From Actinomycetales bacterium (GTDB taxonomy: Bacteria > Actinomycetota > Actinomycetes > Mycobacteriales > Micromonosporaceae), in assembly GCA_002919305.1 (NCBI GenBank), contig PKFB01000048.1, positions 1 through 53,811 on the forward strand: DNA of 53,811 nt, read 5' to 3'. Under the pieces are notes generated by a model. That model saw only the letters and a list, made by a program, of their open reading frames with translations, did no database searches and was not told where the DNA came from. Positions 14,745-24,289 of this stretch are shown here, in pieces. The translations under genes were made by a program, and so were the position numbers. The first letter of the stretch is position 1, and each line of letters starts with the position of its first letter.

Positions 14745-16976
14745 TCAGTCGGCCACGAGATCATCTACGGCCCGTTGGATCTGTTGTTCACCCAGCAGAA
14801 CATGGCGGGCCGCTGGCCCCTGGGGGATGAAGGAATCGACGCTGGCCACTCGCGTCACCCGGCCTCGGTACCCCGCGTCGAGCAGGGCGGCGACCACGCC
14901 TTCCCCGATCCCGCCGCGGCGGCGAGTCTCGTCGACCACCAGAACGCGGCCGGTGACGTTGGCCTCCCGCAGCAGGTCGTCAACCGGTAACGGCGCCAAC
15001 CACCGCAGGTCAACGACCCGGCAGGTGATCCCGGGAGAGTCGTTCGCCAACCGGCGCGCCACCCGCAGGCTCATCCGCAGCCCATTGCCGTATGTCACGA
15101 TCGTCACGTCCTCGCCTTCTCCGTACACCCGAGCCCGGCCAATCGGGACATGGGTGGCGGCCCACCGCTCCGGTTCCGGATACTCGGCCAGCCAGCCGTC
15201 GTCATCCGGGGCGTACAGGTCACGGGTGTGGTAGAGGGCGGCCGGCTCCACAAAAACGCAGCAGATCCCGTCCGTGCGGGCCGCGGCCAGGCAGGTACGC
15301 AGCATCGCGGCCGCGTCGTCGGGGCGGGCCGGCGCGGCGATCACCAGGCCCGGGATGTCCCGCAACGCCGCGATGGTGTTGTCAGCGGGCAGGCCGTCGT
15401 CGTGGTCGTCGCGGTACCCGTGCCCAGTGACCCGGATCACCAGGGGATTGCGGTACGCCCCCTGGGACAGGTACTGCAGCGGCGCGGCTTCCCGCCGGAG
15501 CTGGTCTTCGAGGTGATGCAGCGCGGACAGAGACCGGATCTCGGGCACCGGCAGCAGGCCCGCCACGCCGGCCCCCAACGCCAAGCCGAGGATGGTGATC
15601 TCATCCGGCGGGGTGTCGAAGACCCGTGCGGCCCCGAAGAGGTCCTGCAGTCCGGCGGTGACCCCGTCCGCGCCTCCGGCGCCGACGTCCTGCCCGAAGA
15701 CGAGCATGCGGGGGTTGGCGCTGAGGGCGTCAACCAGGGCCCGGTTGATCGCCCGCGCCAGCGTGAGCGGCCCCTCCTGCTCCGGGAGCCGGTCAGCGAA
15801 GACCCGCGTCCGCTCGGCGGCGGGGGCGGCCCGGGCGGCCGCCTGAGCGACCCGTAACGGGCGGCGGGGCGCGATCGAGGCCATCACCTCCCGCGCTGAG
15901 CTCGGCTTAGGCTCAGCGACCACCTCCTCGGCCACGGCCCGGATGTGCCACCCGATCGTGTCGTAGCGCGTTATCAGTTCCTCGGGGTCGGCTAGACCGG
16001 CCTCCACCAGCATCCGGGCGGTGATCACCAGGGGGTCCCTGGTCAGGTCGACCTCGGTCCGCGCCAGTGGGCGGTGTCGCGTTTCGTCCCCGCTGCCCAT
16101 ATCGCCCAGCAGCCGCACCAGACTCAGGTGCAAGATCGCGGGTCTGCGGCGTTGGCGGACCCAGGAGGCGGCCTGACGCGCCGCCTCATATGTGGCGGCC
16201 ACATCGCAGCCGTCGGCCGTGAAATACCGCAACCCGGGCCGGTCACGCAGGCTCCGCGCCACCCAGCTGTCGGAGCGCTGGGACGCGCCGCTGTTGTCCT
16301 CGCAAATGAACAGCACCGGTAATGGCAGGCCACTGTGGGCGCACCAACCGGCCATGGTCAAGCTGACGGTGGTGACGGCACGGTTGACGGAGGCCTCGCC
16401 GAACGAGGCGACCACGATGCTGTCCTGGGGCCAGGGCAGCGAGGTGTTCAGCCGTGGACTGACCGTGAGCGCGAAGGCGAGCCCGACCGCCCGGGGCAGA
16501 TGGCAGGCGGCGTGGGCGGTGGTGGAGATCACAGCCAGCGCCGGTGACCCGAAGATTTTGTGTCTGCCGCCGGTGACGGGGTCGGTGCTGGCCGCGACCA
16601 CCCCACGGAGCACGTCCCTGACGACGTCAACGCCGTCCACCTGGGCCGCCCGGGCGCAGTAGAAGCCACCGTCCCGGTAGTGCAGCAGGGCGGGGTCGGT
16701 GGGTCGCAGCGCCGCGGCCACCGCGGCGATACCCTCATGCCCGGCCGACTCGACGGTGTGGAAGCCTTCGCCGTACGCGCGCAGCCAGCGGGCCGCCAGA
16801 TCAAGGTGTCGGCTCGTCACCTGAGCCTGGTAGAGAGCCGCTGCCTGGGCGCCGGTCAGGCTGCTGCCGGGGCGTACCGGCCGATCAGGATCGGCGGGTT
16901 CGGCGGTCGGCTCCCAGGGTAAGGCGGCGACCGCCTCCCGGAAGTGGGCGTCGATGTCGAGCGGAACGGTACTCAC
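14745..16976 (-). CDS. Thiamine-diphosphate 2-oxoacid dehydrogenase E1, fused alpha-beta
   Basis: 743 aa joining an E1-alpha half (about 35-360) and an E1-beta half (about 400-743), as in alpha2beta2 pyruvate/branched-chain dehydrogenase E1. Alpha part: HTVESAGHEG, LLHYRDGGFY, GSPALAVISTTA. The ThDP/Mg motif that in this fused family usually reads GDASVNH is here GEASVNR, and the later CEDN is kept but followed by SGASQRSD instead of an ISVR-like strand. Beta part: VFGQDVGAGGADGVTAGLQ, FDTPPDEITILGLALGAGV, a transketolase-C end with VDLRWLAPLPVDDL and DETRRRGGIGEGV. No E2/E3 genes lie nearby. The Asp-to-Glu and loop changes near the cofactor suggest altered activity. It is divergent from aceE. 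Confidence 0.8.
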   Translation of the reverse strand: MSTVPLDIDAHFREAVAALPWEPTAEPADPDRPVRPGSSLTGAQAAALYQAQVTSRHLDLAARWLRAYGEGFHTVESAGHEGIAAVAAALRPTDPALLHYRDGGFYCARAAQVDGVDVVRDVLRGVVAASTDPVTGGRHKIFGSPALAVISTTAHAACHLPRAVGLAFALTVSPRLNTSLPWPQDSIVVASFGEASVNRAVTTVSLTMAGWCAHSGLPLPVLFICEDNSGASQRSDSWVARSLRDRPGLRYFTADGCDVAATYEAARQAASWVRQRRRPAILHLSLVRLLGDMGSGDETRHRPLARTEVDLTRDPLVITARMLVEAGLADPEELITRYDTIGWHIRAVAEEVVAEPKPSSAREVMASIAPRRPLRVAQAAARAAPAAERTRVFADRLPEQEGPLTLARAINRALVDALSANPRMLVFGQDVGAGGADGVTAGLQDLFGAARVFDTPPDEITILGLALGAGVAGLLPVPEIRSLSALHHLEDQLRREAAPLQYLSQGAYRNPLVIRVTGHGYRDDHDDGLPADNTIAALRDIPGLVIAAPARPDDAAAMLRTCLAAARTDGICCVFVEPAALYHTRDLYAPDDDGWLAEYPEPERWAATHVPIGRARVYGEGEDVTIVTYGNGLRMSLRVARRLANDSPGITCRVVDLRWLAPLPVDDLLREANVTGRVLVVDETRRRGGIGEGVVAALLDAGYRGRVTRVASVDSFIPQGPAARHVLLGEQQIQRAVDDLVAD

Positions 16977-17472
16977 GCCCCAAGCATCACCGAGTGACCC
17001 TCGACTGTCCCATCGAAACCTGTCTCATCGAACGTCGTCATCGACGGTATTCGTCACAAGACGGCCATAGGGAGCGTCGAAGGGGACCCCAGGGTAGCGA
17101 GCCCAAAAGGAGTAGGAGATAGTGCGCCCGATGAGCTACCACCTACCGACCGGACGTGGGGCGGTTTCGGGCCTGACTCCCACGGCCGGCATCCGCGCAG
17201 GTCAGCGGCCTGGAAAGGCACTCACCGCCTCGGTGGGGCCCCACCTGGGGCGCGGGCCGCTCAGCGGCGTTCACGGCGGAGTTTGGGCTGGTCTTCCGGC
17301 TGTCTTCCCACATTCTCATGACAGCTACGGCACGTTTGTGTGTCGGTCATCGCGAACCGACCAGTACCGCGTGACGACACGGCAGGTGGGAGGCAGGATA
17401 GGTACTAGGAACTCCTAGCGTTTCGCCCTTGAAGAACAGAAACAGACCATCAGTCAAGCCGAGGGAACGTCT
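16977..17472. other. Divergent intergenic region before aceE
   Basis: 496 bp. A 98-codon frame at 17122-17418 has AGGAG about ten bases before its GTG, but its product has no domain and its codon bias decays along its length, so I do not call it a gene. The region must hold the promoters for the fused E1 gene and aceE. It also holds the palindrome at 17405-17418. Confidence 0.55.
17405..17418. promoter_or_regulatory. Palindrome CTAGGA-AC-TCCTAG upstream of aceE
   Basis: Perfect 6-2-6 inverted repeat 55-68 bp before the aceE start codon. Candidate operator for control of pyruvate dehydrogenase; regulator unknown. Confidence 0.4.
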
Positions 17473-20220
17473 GTGGCCACCGAACGCAAGCGCCCGGTCA
17501 TCAGCGATGGCCTACCCAGCCAGCTCCCGGATATCGATCCCGAAGAAACCCAGGAGTGGGTCGATTCCCTAGACGCTGTCATCAACCACCGGGGGCGCCA
17601 ACGTGCGCGCTACCTGATGCTGCGCCTGTTGGAGCGTGCCCGGGAAAGTCAGGTCGGCGTGCCGGCCCTGACCAGCACCGACTACATCAACACCATCCCG
17701 CCGGAGCGGGAGCCCTGGTTCCCCGGCGATGAGCAGATCGAACGCCGGATCCGCGCCTACATCCGTTGGAACGCCGCGATCCTGGTGCACCGTGCTCAGC
17801 GCCCGGGAATCGAGGTAGGGGGCCACATCTCAACCTACGCGAGCGCGGCGAGCCTCTACGAGGTTGGGATGAACCACTTCTTCCGGGGCAAAAGCCACCC
17901 CGGCGGTGGTGACCAAGTCTTCTTCCAAGGGCACGCCTCCCCAGGTATGTACGCCCGTGCCTACCTGGAGGGTCGACTGACCGAGCAGCAGCTGGACGGG
18001 TTCCGTCAGGAGCTGTCCCACCCCGGTGGTGGGCTGCCGTCCTATCCGCACCCGCGGCTGATGCCGGACTTCTGGGAGTTCCCGACGGTGTCGATGGGCC
18101 TGGGGCCGCTCAACGCCATCTACCAGGCGCGTCTGAACCGCTACCTCCACCACCGCGGCATCAAGGACACCAGCGACCAGCGCGTGTGGGCCTTCCTGGG
18201 CGACGGGGAGATGGACGAGCCGGAGGCGCTGGGCGCCATCACGCTCGCCGGCCGCGAAGAGCTGGACAACCTCATCTTCGTCGTCAACTGCAACCTGCAG
18301 CGCCTCGACGGCCCGGTCCGCGGTAACGGCAAGATCATCCAGGAACTGGAGAGCCTGTTCCGCGGCGCAGGGTGGAACGTCATCAAGGTGATCTGGGGCC
18401 GGGAGTGGGACCCGCTGCTGGCCGCCGACACCGACGGCGCCCTGGTCAACCTCATGAACACCACGCCCGACGGTGACTTCCAGACCTACAAGGCCGAGTC
18501 GGGTGCCTACATCCGGGAACACTTCTTCGGGCGGGACCCGCGGACCCGCAAGCTGGTCGAGCACCTGTCCGACGAGGAGATCTGGAACCTCAAGCGCGGC
18601 GGACACGACTACCGCAAGCTCTACGCCGCGTACAAGGCCGCGGTGGAGCACACCGGCCAGCCGACGGTGATCCTCGCCAAGACCGTCAAGGGGTGGGGGC
18701 TGGGCACGAACTTCGAGGCCCGCAACGCCACCCACCAGATGAAGAAGCTCACCAAGGCGGATCTGGCGCTGTTCCGGGACCGTCTGGAGCTGGACATCCC
18801 CGACTCCGCGCTGGACCCGGTCCTGCCGCCGTACTACCACCCCGGCAAGGACTCCGAGGAGTACGCCTACCTGATGGAGCGGCGCGCCCAGCTGGGCGGT
18901 CCGCTGCCGCAGCGGCGTACCACCACCATCCCGCTCGCCCTGCCGCCTAGCGACCCGTATGACGCGCTCAAGCGCGGCTCGGGCAAGCAGAAGGTCGCCA
19001 CCACGATGGCCTTCGTCCGGCTCCTGAAGGACCTGATGAAGGACAAGAACATCGGCAAGCGCTGGGTGCCGATCATCCCGGACGAGGCGCGGACCTTCGG
19101 GATGGACTCTCTGTTCCCCACGGCGAAGATCTACTCACCGTTCGGGCAGAACTACACCTCCGTGGACCGTGAGCTTCTGCTCGCCTACAAGGAGGCCACC
19201 AACGGTCAGATCCTGCACGAAGGGATCAACGAGGCCGGGTCTGTGGCGTCCTTCACCGCGGCCGGCACCTCGTACGCCACGCACGGTGAGCCGCTGATCC
19301 CGGTGTACATCTTCTACTCCATGTTCGGGTTCCAGCGCACCGGTGACGGCTTCTGGGCGGCGGCCGACCAGATGGCGCGAGGGTTCGTGCTCGGCGCCAC
19401 CGCGGGGCGTACCACCCTTAACGGGGAAGGATTGCAGCACCAGGACGGGCACTCCCTGCTGCTGGCTGCCTCGAACCCGGCGGTGGTCGCCTACGACCCG
19501 GCATGGGCGTACGAGATCGCGTTCATCGTCGAAGACGGCCTGCGCCGCATGTACGGGGAGAACCCGGAGGACATCTTCTACTACCTCACGCTCTACAACG
19601 AGCCGTACGTGCAGCCGCCGATGCCGCAGGACGTGGACGTCGAGGGCCTGCTCAAGGGCATTTACCGGTACGCACCCGCCGAGCGGTTGGGTGAGGTCGC
19701 GGAGAACGCGCCGCGTGCTCAGCTGCTGGCCTCCGGCGTAGCCATGCAGCAGGCGCTGCGGGCGCAGGAGCTGCTGGCCGAAGAGTGGGGCGTGGCCGCG
19801 GACGTGTGGTCGGTGACCTCCTGGACGGAGCTGCGGCGTGACGCGGTGGCCTGCGAGGAGTACAACCTGCTGCACCCCGCCGATGAGCCGCGAGTACCGT
19901 TCGTAACCCAGAAGCTGGCCGGCAAGCCTGGCCCGGTGGTCGCCGTCAGCGACTACATGCGGGCGGTCCCCGACCTGATCTCCCGCTGGGTCCCGAGCGA
20001 CTACACCTCACTGGGCACCGACGGCTTCGGTCGCTCCGATACCCGGGGTGCGCTGCGGCGGTACTTCCACACCGACGCGGAGTCGATCGTGGTGGCCACG
20101 CTGCGTGGGCTGGCGCGGCGCGGCGAGGTACCGGCCGACCTGGCGGCCCAGGCCGTCAAGAAGTACGCCCTGGAGGATGTCTCCGCCGCCACCCCAGGGG
20201 AGACCGGCGGCGACTCCTGA
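17473..20220 (+). CDS. aceE: Pyruvate dehydrogenase E1, homodimeric type
   Basis: 915 aa, full length for the AceE family. It decarboxylates pyruvate on ThDP and acetylates the E2 lipoyl domain. Landmarks are [36 protein letters not shown], the ThDP site [15 protein letters not shown]...NCNLQRLDG, the transketolase-type centre [15 protein letters not shown], and the C-terminal [18 protein letters not shown] start with GAGGGAAC upstream. A strong terminator follows. Actinomycetes use this AceE together with a shared E2/E3 complex encoded elsewhere; those genes are not in the window. Confidence 0.96.
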   Translation: MATERKRPVISDGLPSQLPDIDPEETQEWVDSLDAVINHRGRQRARYLMLRLLERARESQVGVPALTSTDYINTIPPEREPWFPGDEQIERRIRAYIRWNAAILVHRAQRPGIEVGGHISTYASAASLYEVGMNHFFRGKSHPGGGDQVFFQGHASPGMYARAYLEGRLTEQQLDGFRQELSHPGGGLPSYPHPRLMPDFWEFPTVSMGLGPLNAIYQARLNRYLHHRGIKDTSDQRVWAFLGDGEMDEPEALGAITLAGREELDNLIFVVNCNLQRLDGPVRGNGKIIQELESLFRGAGWNVIKVIWGREWDPLLAADTDGALVNLMNTTPDGDFQTYKAESGAYIREHFFGRDPRTRKLVEHLSDEEIWNLKRGGHDYRKLYAAYKAAVEHTGQPTVILAKTVKGWGLGTNFEARNATHQMKKLTKADLALFRDRLELDIPDSALDPVLPPYYHPGKDSEEYAYLMERRAQLGGPLPQRRTTTIPLALPPSDPYDALKRGSGKQKVATTMAFVRLLKDLMKDKNIGKRWVPIIPDEARTFGMDSLFPTAKIYSPFGQNYTSVDRELLLAYKEATNGQILHEGINEAGSVASFTAAGTSYATHGEPLIPVYIFYSMFGFQRTGDGFWAAADQMARGFVLGATAGRTTLNGEGLQHQDGHSLLLAASNPAVVAYDPAWAYEIAFIVEDGLRRMYGENPEDIFYYLTLYNEPYVQPPMPQDVDVEGLLKGIYRYAPAERLGEVAENAPRAQLLASGVAMQQALRAQELLAEEWGVAADVWSVTSWTELRRDAVACEEYNLLHPADEPRVPFVTQKLAGKPGPVVAVSDYMRAVPDLISRWVPSDYTSLGTDGFGRSDTRGALRRYFHTDAESIVVATLRGLARRGEVPADLAAQAVKKYALEDVSAATPGETGGDS

Positions 20221-20541
20221 GCCGCGGTTCTTCAGTCGCGTCCCGACGGCGGGAGCCTTAAACCGCCGCACTGACGACAGGCGCGGCCTCTCCGAGAGCT
20301 CGGAGGGGCCGCGCCCTGTTTTCGTACCCGGGTTTCATCCGCCCGGTCAGCCACGTCGCGTTGACGCCCGACACCACCCCCTGACGCACCCCGACACACC
20401 GTGACGCGCCGTGACGACAACTTGGCGCTCTCGGCGGGACTTCACGCTCGCCCCGCTTCCTGTCCCTCGGATGCCCGACACCACAGACAGTCCGTGGGCA
20501 GCGTGGAGAAAGTCCGGGAAACAACGAGGCGGGACGGGAGG
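20221..20541. other. Intergenic region between aceE and the antiporter gene
   Basis: 321 bp. Apart from the terminator at 20280-20322 it holds no recognised element. It should contain the antiporter promoter. The antiporter frame is open back to 20401, but that extension looks non-coding. Confidence 0.5.
20280..20322 (+). terminator. Rho-independent terminator of aceE
   Basis: GGCGCGGCC (20280-20288) pairs with GGCCGCGCC (20307-20315). The stem extends inward through CTCCGA/TCGGAG and is followed by CTGTTTT. It is located 60 bp past the aceE stop. Confidence 0.85.
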
Positions 20542-21975
20542 ATGGACAGTCTGGTACCGGTGGGGCACCCCGACGGCGCCCCACCGTCACGGATGGCTGG
20601 ACGCGAACGCCTGACCCGGGCGATCGGTCTCTACCTGGGGTTGGTGTTCCTTCCTGTTATCGGGGTGGCGGCCCTGCTGTGGGACACGGACGCTCACGGC
20701 CGCGGTCCTGGATCCGGAAGCACTGTCACCGATGGTTTGGCGTCCGCGCACGCCCCGGCACGAAGCCTGTTGGCGATCACCCTGGTGGTCGGTACCTGCC
20801 TGGTCGCAGGCGCGGTGGCCCGCCGTTTCGGGCAGCCGGTGGTCCTGGGAGAGATCACGGCGGGGATCCTGCTGGGACCCTCGGTGTTAGGGGCGGTGTG
20901 GCCGGCTGGACAGCAATGGCTGCTGCCCACCGGGGTGGTGGCGCAGCTGGATCTCCTGGCCCGGCTGGGGGTCGTGCTGTTTGTATTCCTGGCCGGGGTG
21001 GAGCTGCGGCCCGAGCTGCTGCGCGGTCAGCGGCATCTGACCGTGGTCATCAGCCATGTCAGCATCGCGGTTCCCCTACTGGCCGGGGTGCTGGTGGCGT
21101 TACCCGCGTACCCGCGCCTGGCGCCGGAGGGGGTGGGGCTGGGGCCGTTCGCGCTCTTTTTAGGGGTGGCGATGAGCGTGACGGCGCTGCCGGTGATGGC
21201 GCGCATTCTCGCCGAAACCGGCTGGGCGCGTTCCCCGCTGGGGGCCATAGCGATGACCTGCGCCATGATCGACGACGTCACCGCCTGGTGCCTGCTAGCG
21301 CTGTTGGTCGCGTTGACCACCGCCACTGGGTTGTCGGCGGTGGCGGTCACCGTCGGCGCCGGGGCCCTGATCGCCGGGTTCCTGATCGTGACGGTCCGGC
21401 CGGTGCTGCAGCGCCTCGCCTCATCGGAGTCACCGGTGGCGGTACCGGTGGTCCTGGCCGGTCTGTTGGTCACGGCCACCGTGACCGAATGGGTCGGGCT
21501 GCATGCGGTCTTCGGGGCGTTCCTCTACGGCATGGTGCTCCCCGGGGATACACCCCTAGGGAACCGGGTGCACGCCACTTTGCACGGCCTGACCATGCTC
21601 CTGCTGCTGCCGTTGTTCTTCGCGTACAACGGCCTGCGTACCGAGATCGGGTCGCTCGGTACGGATCTAGGGTTGTGGGCGTGGTGCGGCGCGGTGCTGC
21701 TGATCGCCATCGGCGGCAAACTGCTCAGCACCGCGGTCACCGCCGTCGTGATGGGCGCCGACCGACAGACCGCGCTGCGGTTGGGGGCCTTGATGAACGC
21801 TCGGGGCCTGACCGAGCTGATCGTTCTCAACATCGGGCTGGACCTGGGGGTGCTCTCCCCTGCCCTGTTCACAATGCTGGTGCTGATGGCCCTGGCCTCC
21901 ACCGCCATGACCACGCCGCTGCTGCGGATGAGTGCCCCATCACGGCGTCGACTACTCGGATCGAGTCGGCGGTGA
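20542..21975 (+). CDS. Cation:proton antiporter (CPA2 / KefB-like)
   Basis: 477 aa from ATG 20542, chosen for the upstream GAGGCGGGA and because earlier sequence is not protein-like. About 12-13 hydrophobic segments are visible. Family blocks are VVLGEITAGILLGPSVLG, LLARLGVVLFVFLAGVELRPE, LFLGVAMSVTALPVMARIL, MIDDVTAWCLLALLVA (Asp-Asp of the ion site), FGAFLYGMVLP and LMNARGLTELIVLNIGLDLG. It exchanges Na+ or K+ for H+ across the membrane. There is no C-terminal TrkA-N domain. It is convergent with the PAP2 gene (15 bp between stops). Confidence 0.9.
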   Translation: MDSLVPVGHPDGAPPSRMAGRERLTRAIGLYLGLVFLPVIGVAALLWDTDAHGRGPGSGSTVTDGLASAHAPARSLLAITLVVGTCLVAGAVARRFGQPVVLGEITAGILLGPSVLGAVWPAGQQWLLPTGVVAQLDLLARLGVVLFVFLAGVELRPELLRGQRHLTVVISHVSIAVPLLAGVLVALPAYPRLAPEGVGLGPFALFLGVAMSVTALPVMARILAETGWARSPLGAIAMTCAMIDDVTAWCLLALLVALTTATGLSAVAVTVGAGALIAGFLIVTVRPVLQRLASSESPVAVPVVLAGLLVTATVTEWVGLHAVFGAFLYGMVLPGDTPLGNRVHATLHGLTMLLLLPLFFAYNGLRTEIGSLGTDLGLWAWCGAVLLIAIGGKLLSTAVTAVVMGADRQTALRLGALMNARGLTELIVLNIGLDLGVLSPALFTMLVLMALASTAMTTPLLRMSAPSRRRLLGSSRR

Positions 21976-21990
21976 TCGCCGGACGAGGCA

Positions 21991-22758
21991 TCAGCGGCCC
22001 GAAAGCGGCGGGGTGTCGGTGAACGACCGGTCGGGTGGCACCGGGTTTTTCAGCGGCGGCCGGCTGTGCGAGGGCCTGCTATCGCGTCCTCTCATCAGAG
22101 GCGGCGTCCACGGCGGGAGAGACAGCCGGTGGATCCACACCAGCAAGGGCGGCACCACCACGCAGGTCAACGCGAACCCGCCCACCACATCGCTGGGCCA
22201 GTGCACCACCAATGCGACTCGGGACACCCCGACCACTCCGGCCCAGACCAAAGCCACCGCCACCATGAGGGCTTTGATGACTCCGCGTACCACAGGGAGG
22301 GTCAGGTACAGCAGAATCAACGCGGCGGCCGTGGCCGTGGTGGTGTGTCCGCTGGGGAAGGCGTACCCACTGACCTCGTCGAGCTGCTCCTCGGGGCGCT
22401 CCCGCCCCACCAGGGCGGCCATCCCGTACCGGATCAGGCCGAGGACCAGGATCACCGCGATAACGCTCAACGCCGCGCGGGGACGCCGGCACACCAACAG
22501 CGTGAGAGCCAGGACCGCCCCCGCTCCTATCACCACCTGCGGATCACCCAGGTGGGTCACCACACGCATCACGTCGACCCAGCCAGGGTGCTCTTCGGCG
22601 TACCGGGCCGCCGCACTCGAGATCCTCGCATCAAGGTCGTACAACAGCGGCACATCCCAGACCACCAACGCGGTCAGCACCGCCAGGATGACGAACCCGA
22701 TAACCACCGGCGCCGTGCGCACAACGGCGACGCTCCTGACACGAAGCGCTGGCACCAC
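21991..22758 (-). CDS. PAP2-family membrane phosphatase
   Basis: 255 aa with about five or six membrane segments. The three phosphatase motifs are visible: R-x6-RP as YGMAALVGRERP, PSGH in YAFPSGHTT, and SR-x5-H-x3-D as SRVALVVHWPSDVVGG. Such enzymes hydrolyse lipid phosphates, for example undecaprenyl pyrophosphate or phosphatidic acid, on the outer membrane face. The C-terminal ~35 residues are a Pro/Arg-rich tail. It is divergent from fasR (144 bp between starts). Confidence 0.9.
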   Translation of the reverse strand: MVPALRVRSVAVVRTAPVVIGFVILAVLTALVVWDVPLLYDLDARISSAAARYAEEHPGWVDVMRVVTHLGDPQVVIGAGAVLALTLLVCRRPRAALSVIAVILVLGLIRYGMAALVGRERPEEQLDEVSGYAFPSGHTTTATAAALILLYLTLPVVRGVIKALMVAVALVWAGVVGVSRVALVVHWPSDVVGGFALTCVVVPPLLVWIHRLSLPPWTPPLMRGRDSRPSHSRPPLKNPVPPDRSFTDTPPLSGR

Positions 22759-22902
22759 CGGCCTTCTTTCTCCCTCACAGTGGGCACGAGATGCTCGGGC
22801 AGTTTAGGGAATGCCCGGATCCGGATGGAATATGCCCGTTCCCGCTGCAGGCTATGGGTGCCCCACGTCTGGGCCGTGACCGGTCATGGCACGCTGCAAT
22901 CC

Positions 22903-24102
22903 ATGGGCAACGGCACGATAGGAGGACGCGGGCTCGCTGCGACCATCCGCAGGGTGGAACGAGCGGCCGGGGCCCTGGCCACTCAGAGTGTGGCACGGAT
23001 GGACGAAGCTCTGCCGTGGTTCCGGGAACTACCGGCCGATCAGCGTTCCTGGGTGATGCTGGTGGCCCAAGCTGGTGTCCGTTCCTTTGTGGAATGGCTC
23101 CAGCAAGGCGGCCAAGCCGGCGAGGTCTCTGACGAGGTCTTCGACGCCGCGCCACGGGAACTGGCGCGCGCCATTACTCTCCAGCAGACCGTCGCCTTGG
23201 TCCAGATCATGGTCGACGTGGTGGAACAGCAGGTTCCACGGCTGGCTGCCCCCGGAGAGGAGACCGCGCTGCGGGAGGCGGTGCTGCGTTTCTCGCGGGA
23301 GATCGCGTTCGCGGCGGCGCGGGTGTACGCGCGGGCGGCCGAAACCCGCGGCGCCTGGGACGCGCGGTTGCAGGCTCTCCTCGTCGACGCCCTCCTGCGG
23401 GGCGACACCGGTGATGTGCTCGCCAGCCGGGCCGCCGCGCTGGGGTGGATCGACGCCACACCGGTGGCGGTGACGGTCGGACGCTCCCCCGGTGGGGAGG
23501 CGGCGGCCGTCCTCCATGGGCTGCACCGGGCGGCCCGACGGGCCGGGGTAGAGGTGATCGGTGGTGTCCACGGGGACCGTCTCGTGGCGGTGATCGGCGG
23601 CTCTCCCGAGCCGCTGGCGGCCACAGGGCGGATGTTGTCGGCCTTCGGGGACGGCCCGGTGGTGGTCGGCCCCGCCGTGAGTTCCCTGGATGAGGCCACC
23701 GAATCGGCCCGGGCGGCCCTGGCCGGCTACCGTGCCGCGCCCGCCTGGCCTGACGCCCCTCGTCCGGTCCACGCCGATGATCTTTTGCCGGAACGCGCCT
23801 TGGCCGGGGACCCTGAGGCGCGCCGGGTGCTGCGCACGGAGGTGTACGGCGCCCTGGTCCGGGCCGGCGGTGAACTGTTGGAGACGTTGGACGCCTTCCT
23901 CGCCTGCGGCGGTGTGTTGGAAAGCACGGCACGGACTTTGTATGTCCACACGAACACGGTGCGGTACCGGCTCCGACGCATCACCGACGTGACGGGGTAC
24001 GCGGCGACCGTGCCCCGGGAGGCCTTCGCGTTACGGATCGCGCTGACCATCGGGCGGCTCGATCAACCCACCCCGGTCTCCTCCTCCGTCGCCGCGATAT
24101 GA
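22903..24102 (+). CDS. fasR: FasR, PucR-type activator of fatty-acid synthesis
   Basis: 399 aa from ATG 22903. The N-terminal helical region (RELPADQRSWVMLVAQAGVRSFVEWL) and the central GGDEF-like domain are as in PucR/CdaR proteins. The C-terminal helix-turn-helix GVLESTARTLYVHTNTVRYRLRRI is characteristic. The location directly upstream of fabD on the same strand is that of Streptomyces FasR, which binds the fabD promoter and activates fabD-fabH-acpP-fabF. I assign the name from domain plus synteny. The candidate site is the palindrome at 24205-24223. Confidence 0.88.
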   Translation: MGNGTIGGRGLAATIRRVERAAGALATQSVARMDEALPWFRELPADQRSWVMLVAQAGVRSFVEWLQQGGQAGEVSDEVFDAAPRELARAITLQQTVALVQIMVDVVEQQVPRLAAPGEETALREAVLRFSREIAFAAARVYARAAETRGAWDARLQALLVDALLRGDTGDVLASRAAALGWIDATPVAVTVGRSPGGEAAAVLHGLHRAARRAGVEVIGGVHGDRLVAVIGGSPEPLAATGRMLSAFGDGPVVVGPAVSSLDEATESARAALAGYRAAPAWPDAPRPVHADDLLPERALAGDPEARRVLRTEVYGALVRAGGELLETLDAFLACGGVLESTARTLYVHTNTVRYRLRRITDVTGYAATVPREAFALRIALTIGRLDQPTPVSSSVAAI

Positions 24103-24204
24103 CGATCGTGAGGGGTTCGTTACCGGGCGTACCCCTCGCTTCGTGGATGAGGTGACTAGGAAAGGAACACACCTGAAGGGTCGTTCAGGCGCTCACCAGC
24201 GGCT

Positions 24205-24223
24205 TTTGGAGGAACCCTCCAAA
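24205..24223. promoter_or_regulatory. Perfect palindrome before fabD, candidate FasR site
   Basis: TTTGGAGGAACCCTCCAAA, an 8-3-8 inverted repeat, lies 67-85 bp upstream of the fabD GTG in the only long spacer of the operon. Assignment to FasR is inferred from position. Confidence 0.5.
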
Positions 24224-24289
24224 GATTGTCGTCGGGTTTGGTTGGGCGGAAGGGCGAAGTGACTCACCGGTATCAGCGACAGTGTCGCT

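Noticed and set aside
17122-17418. 98-codon frame with AGGAG upstream, before aceE
   Set aside because: Codon bias fades along the frame, the product has no domain, and it spans the aceE promoter region.
20401-20541. N-terminal extension of the antiporter
   Set aside because: The extension is hydrophilic and irregular, and a better-supported ATG lies at 20542.
22066-22902. Long open extension upstream of fasR
   Set aside because: It is an antisense shadow of the PAP2 gene; the fasR homology begins at the ATG at 22903.
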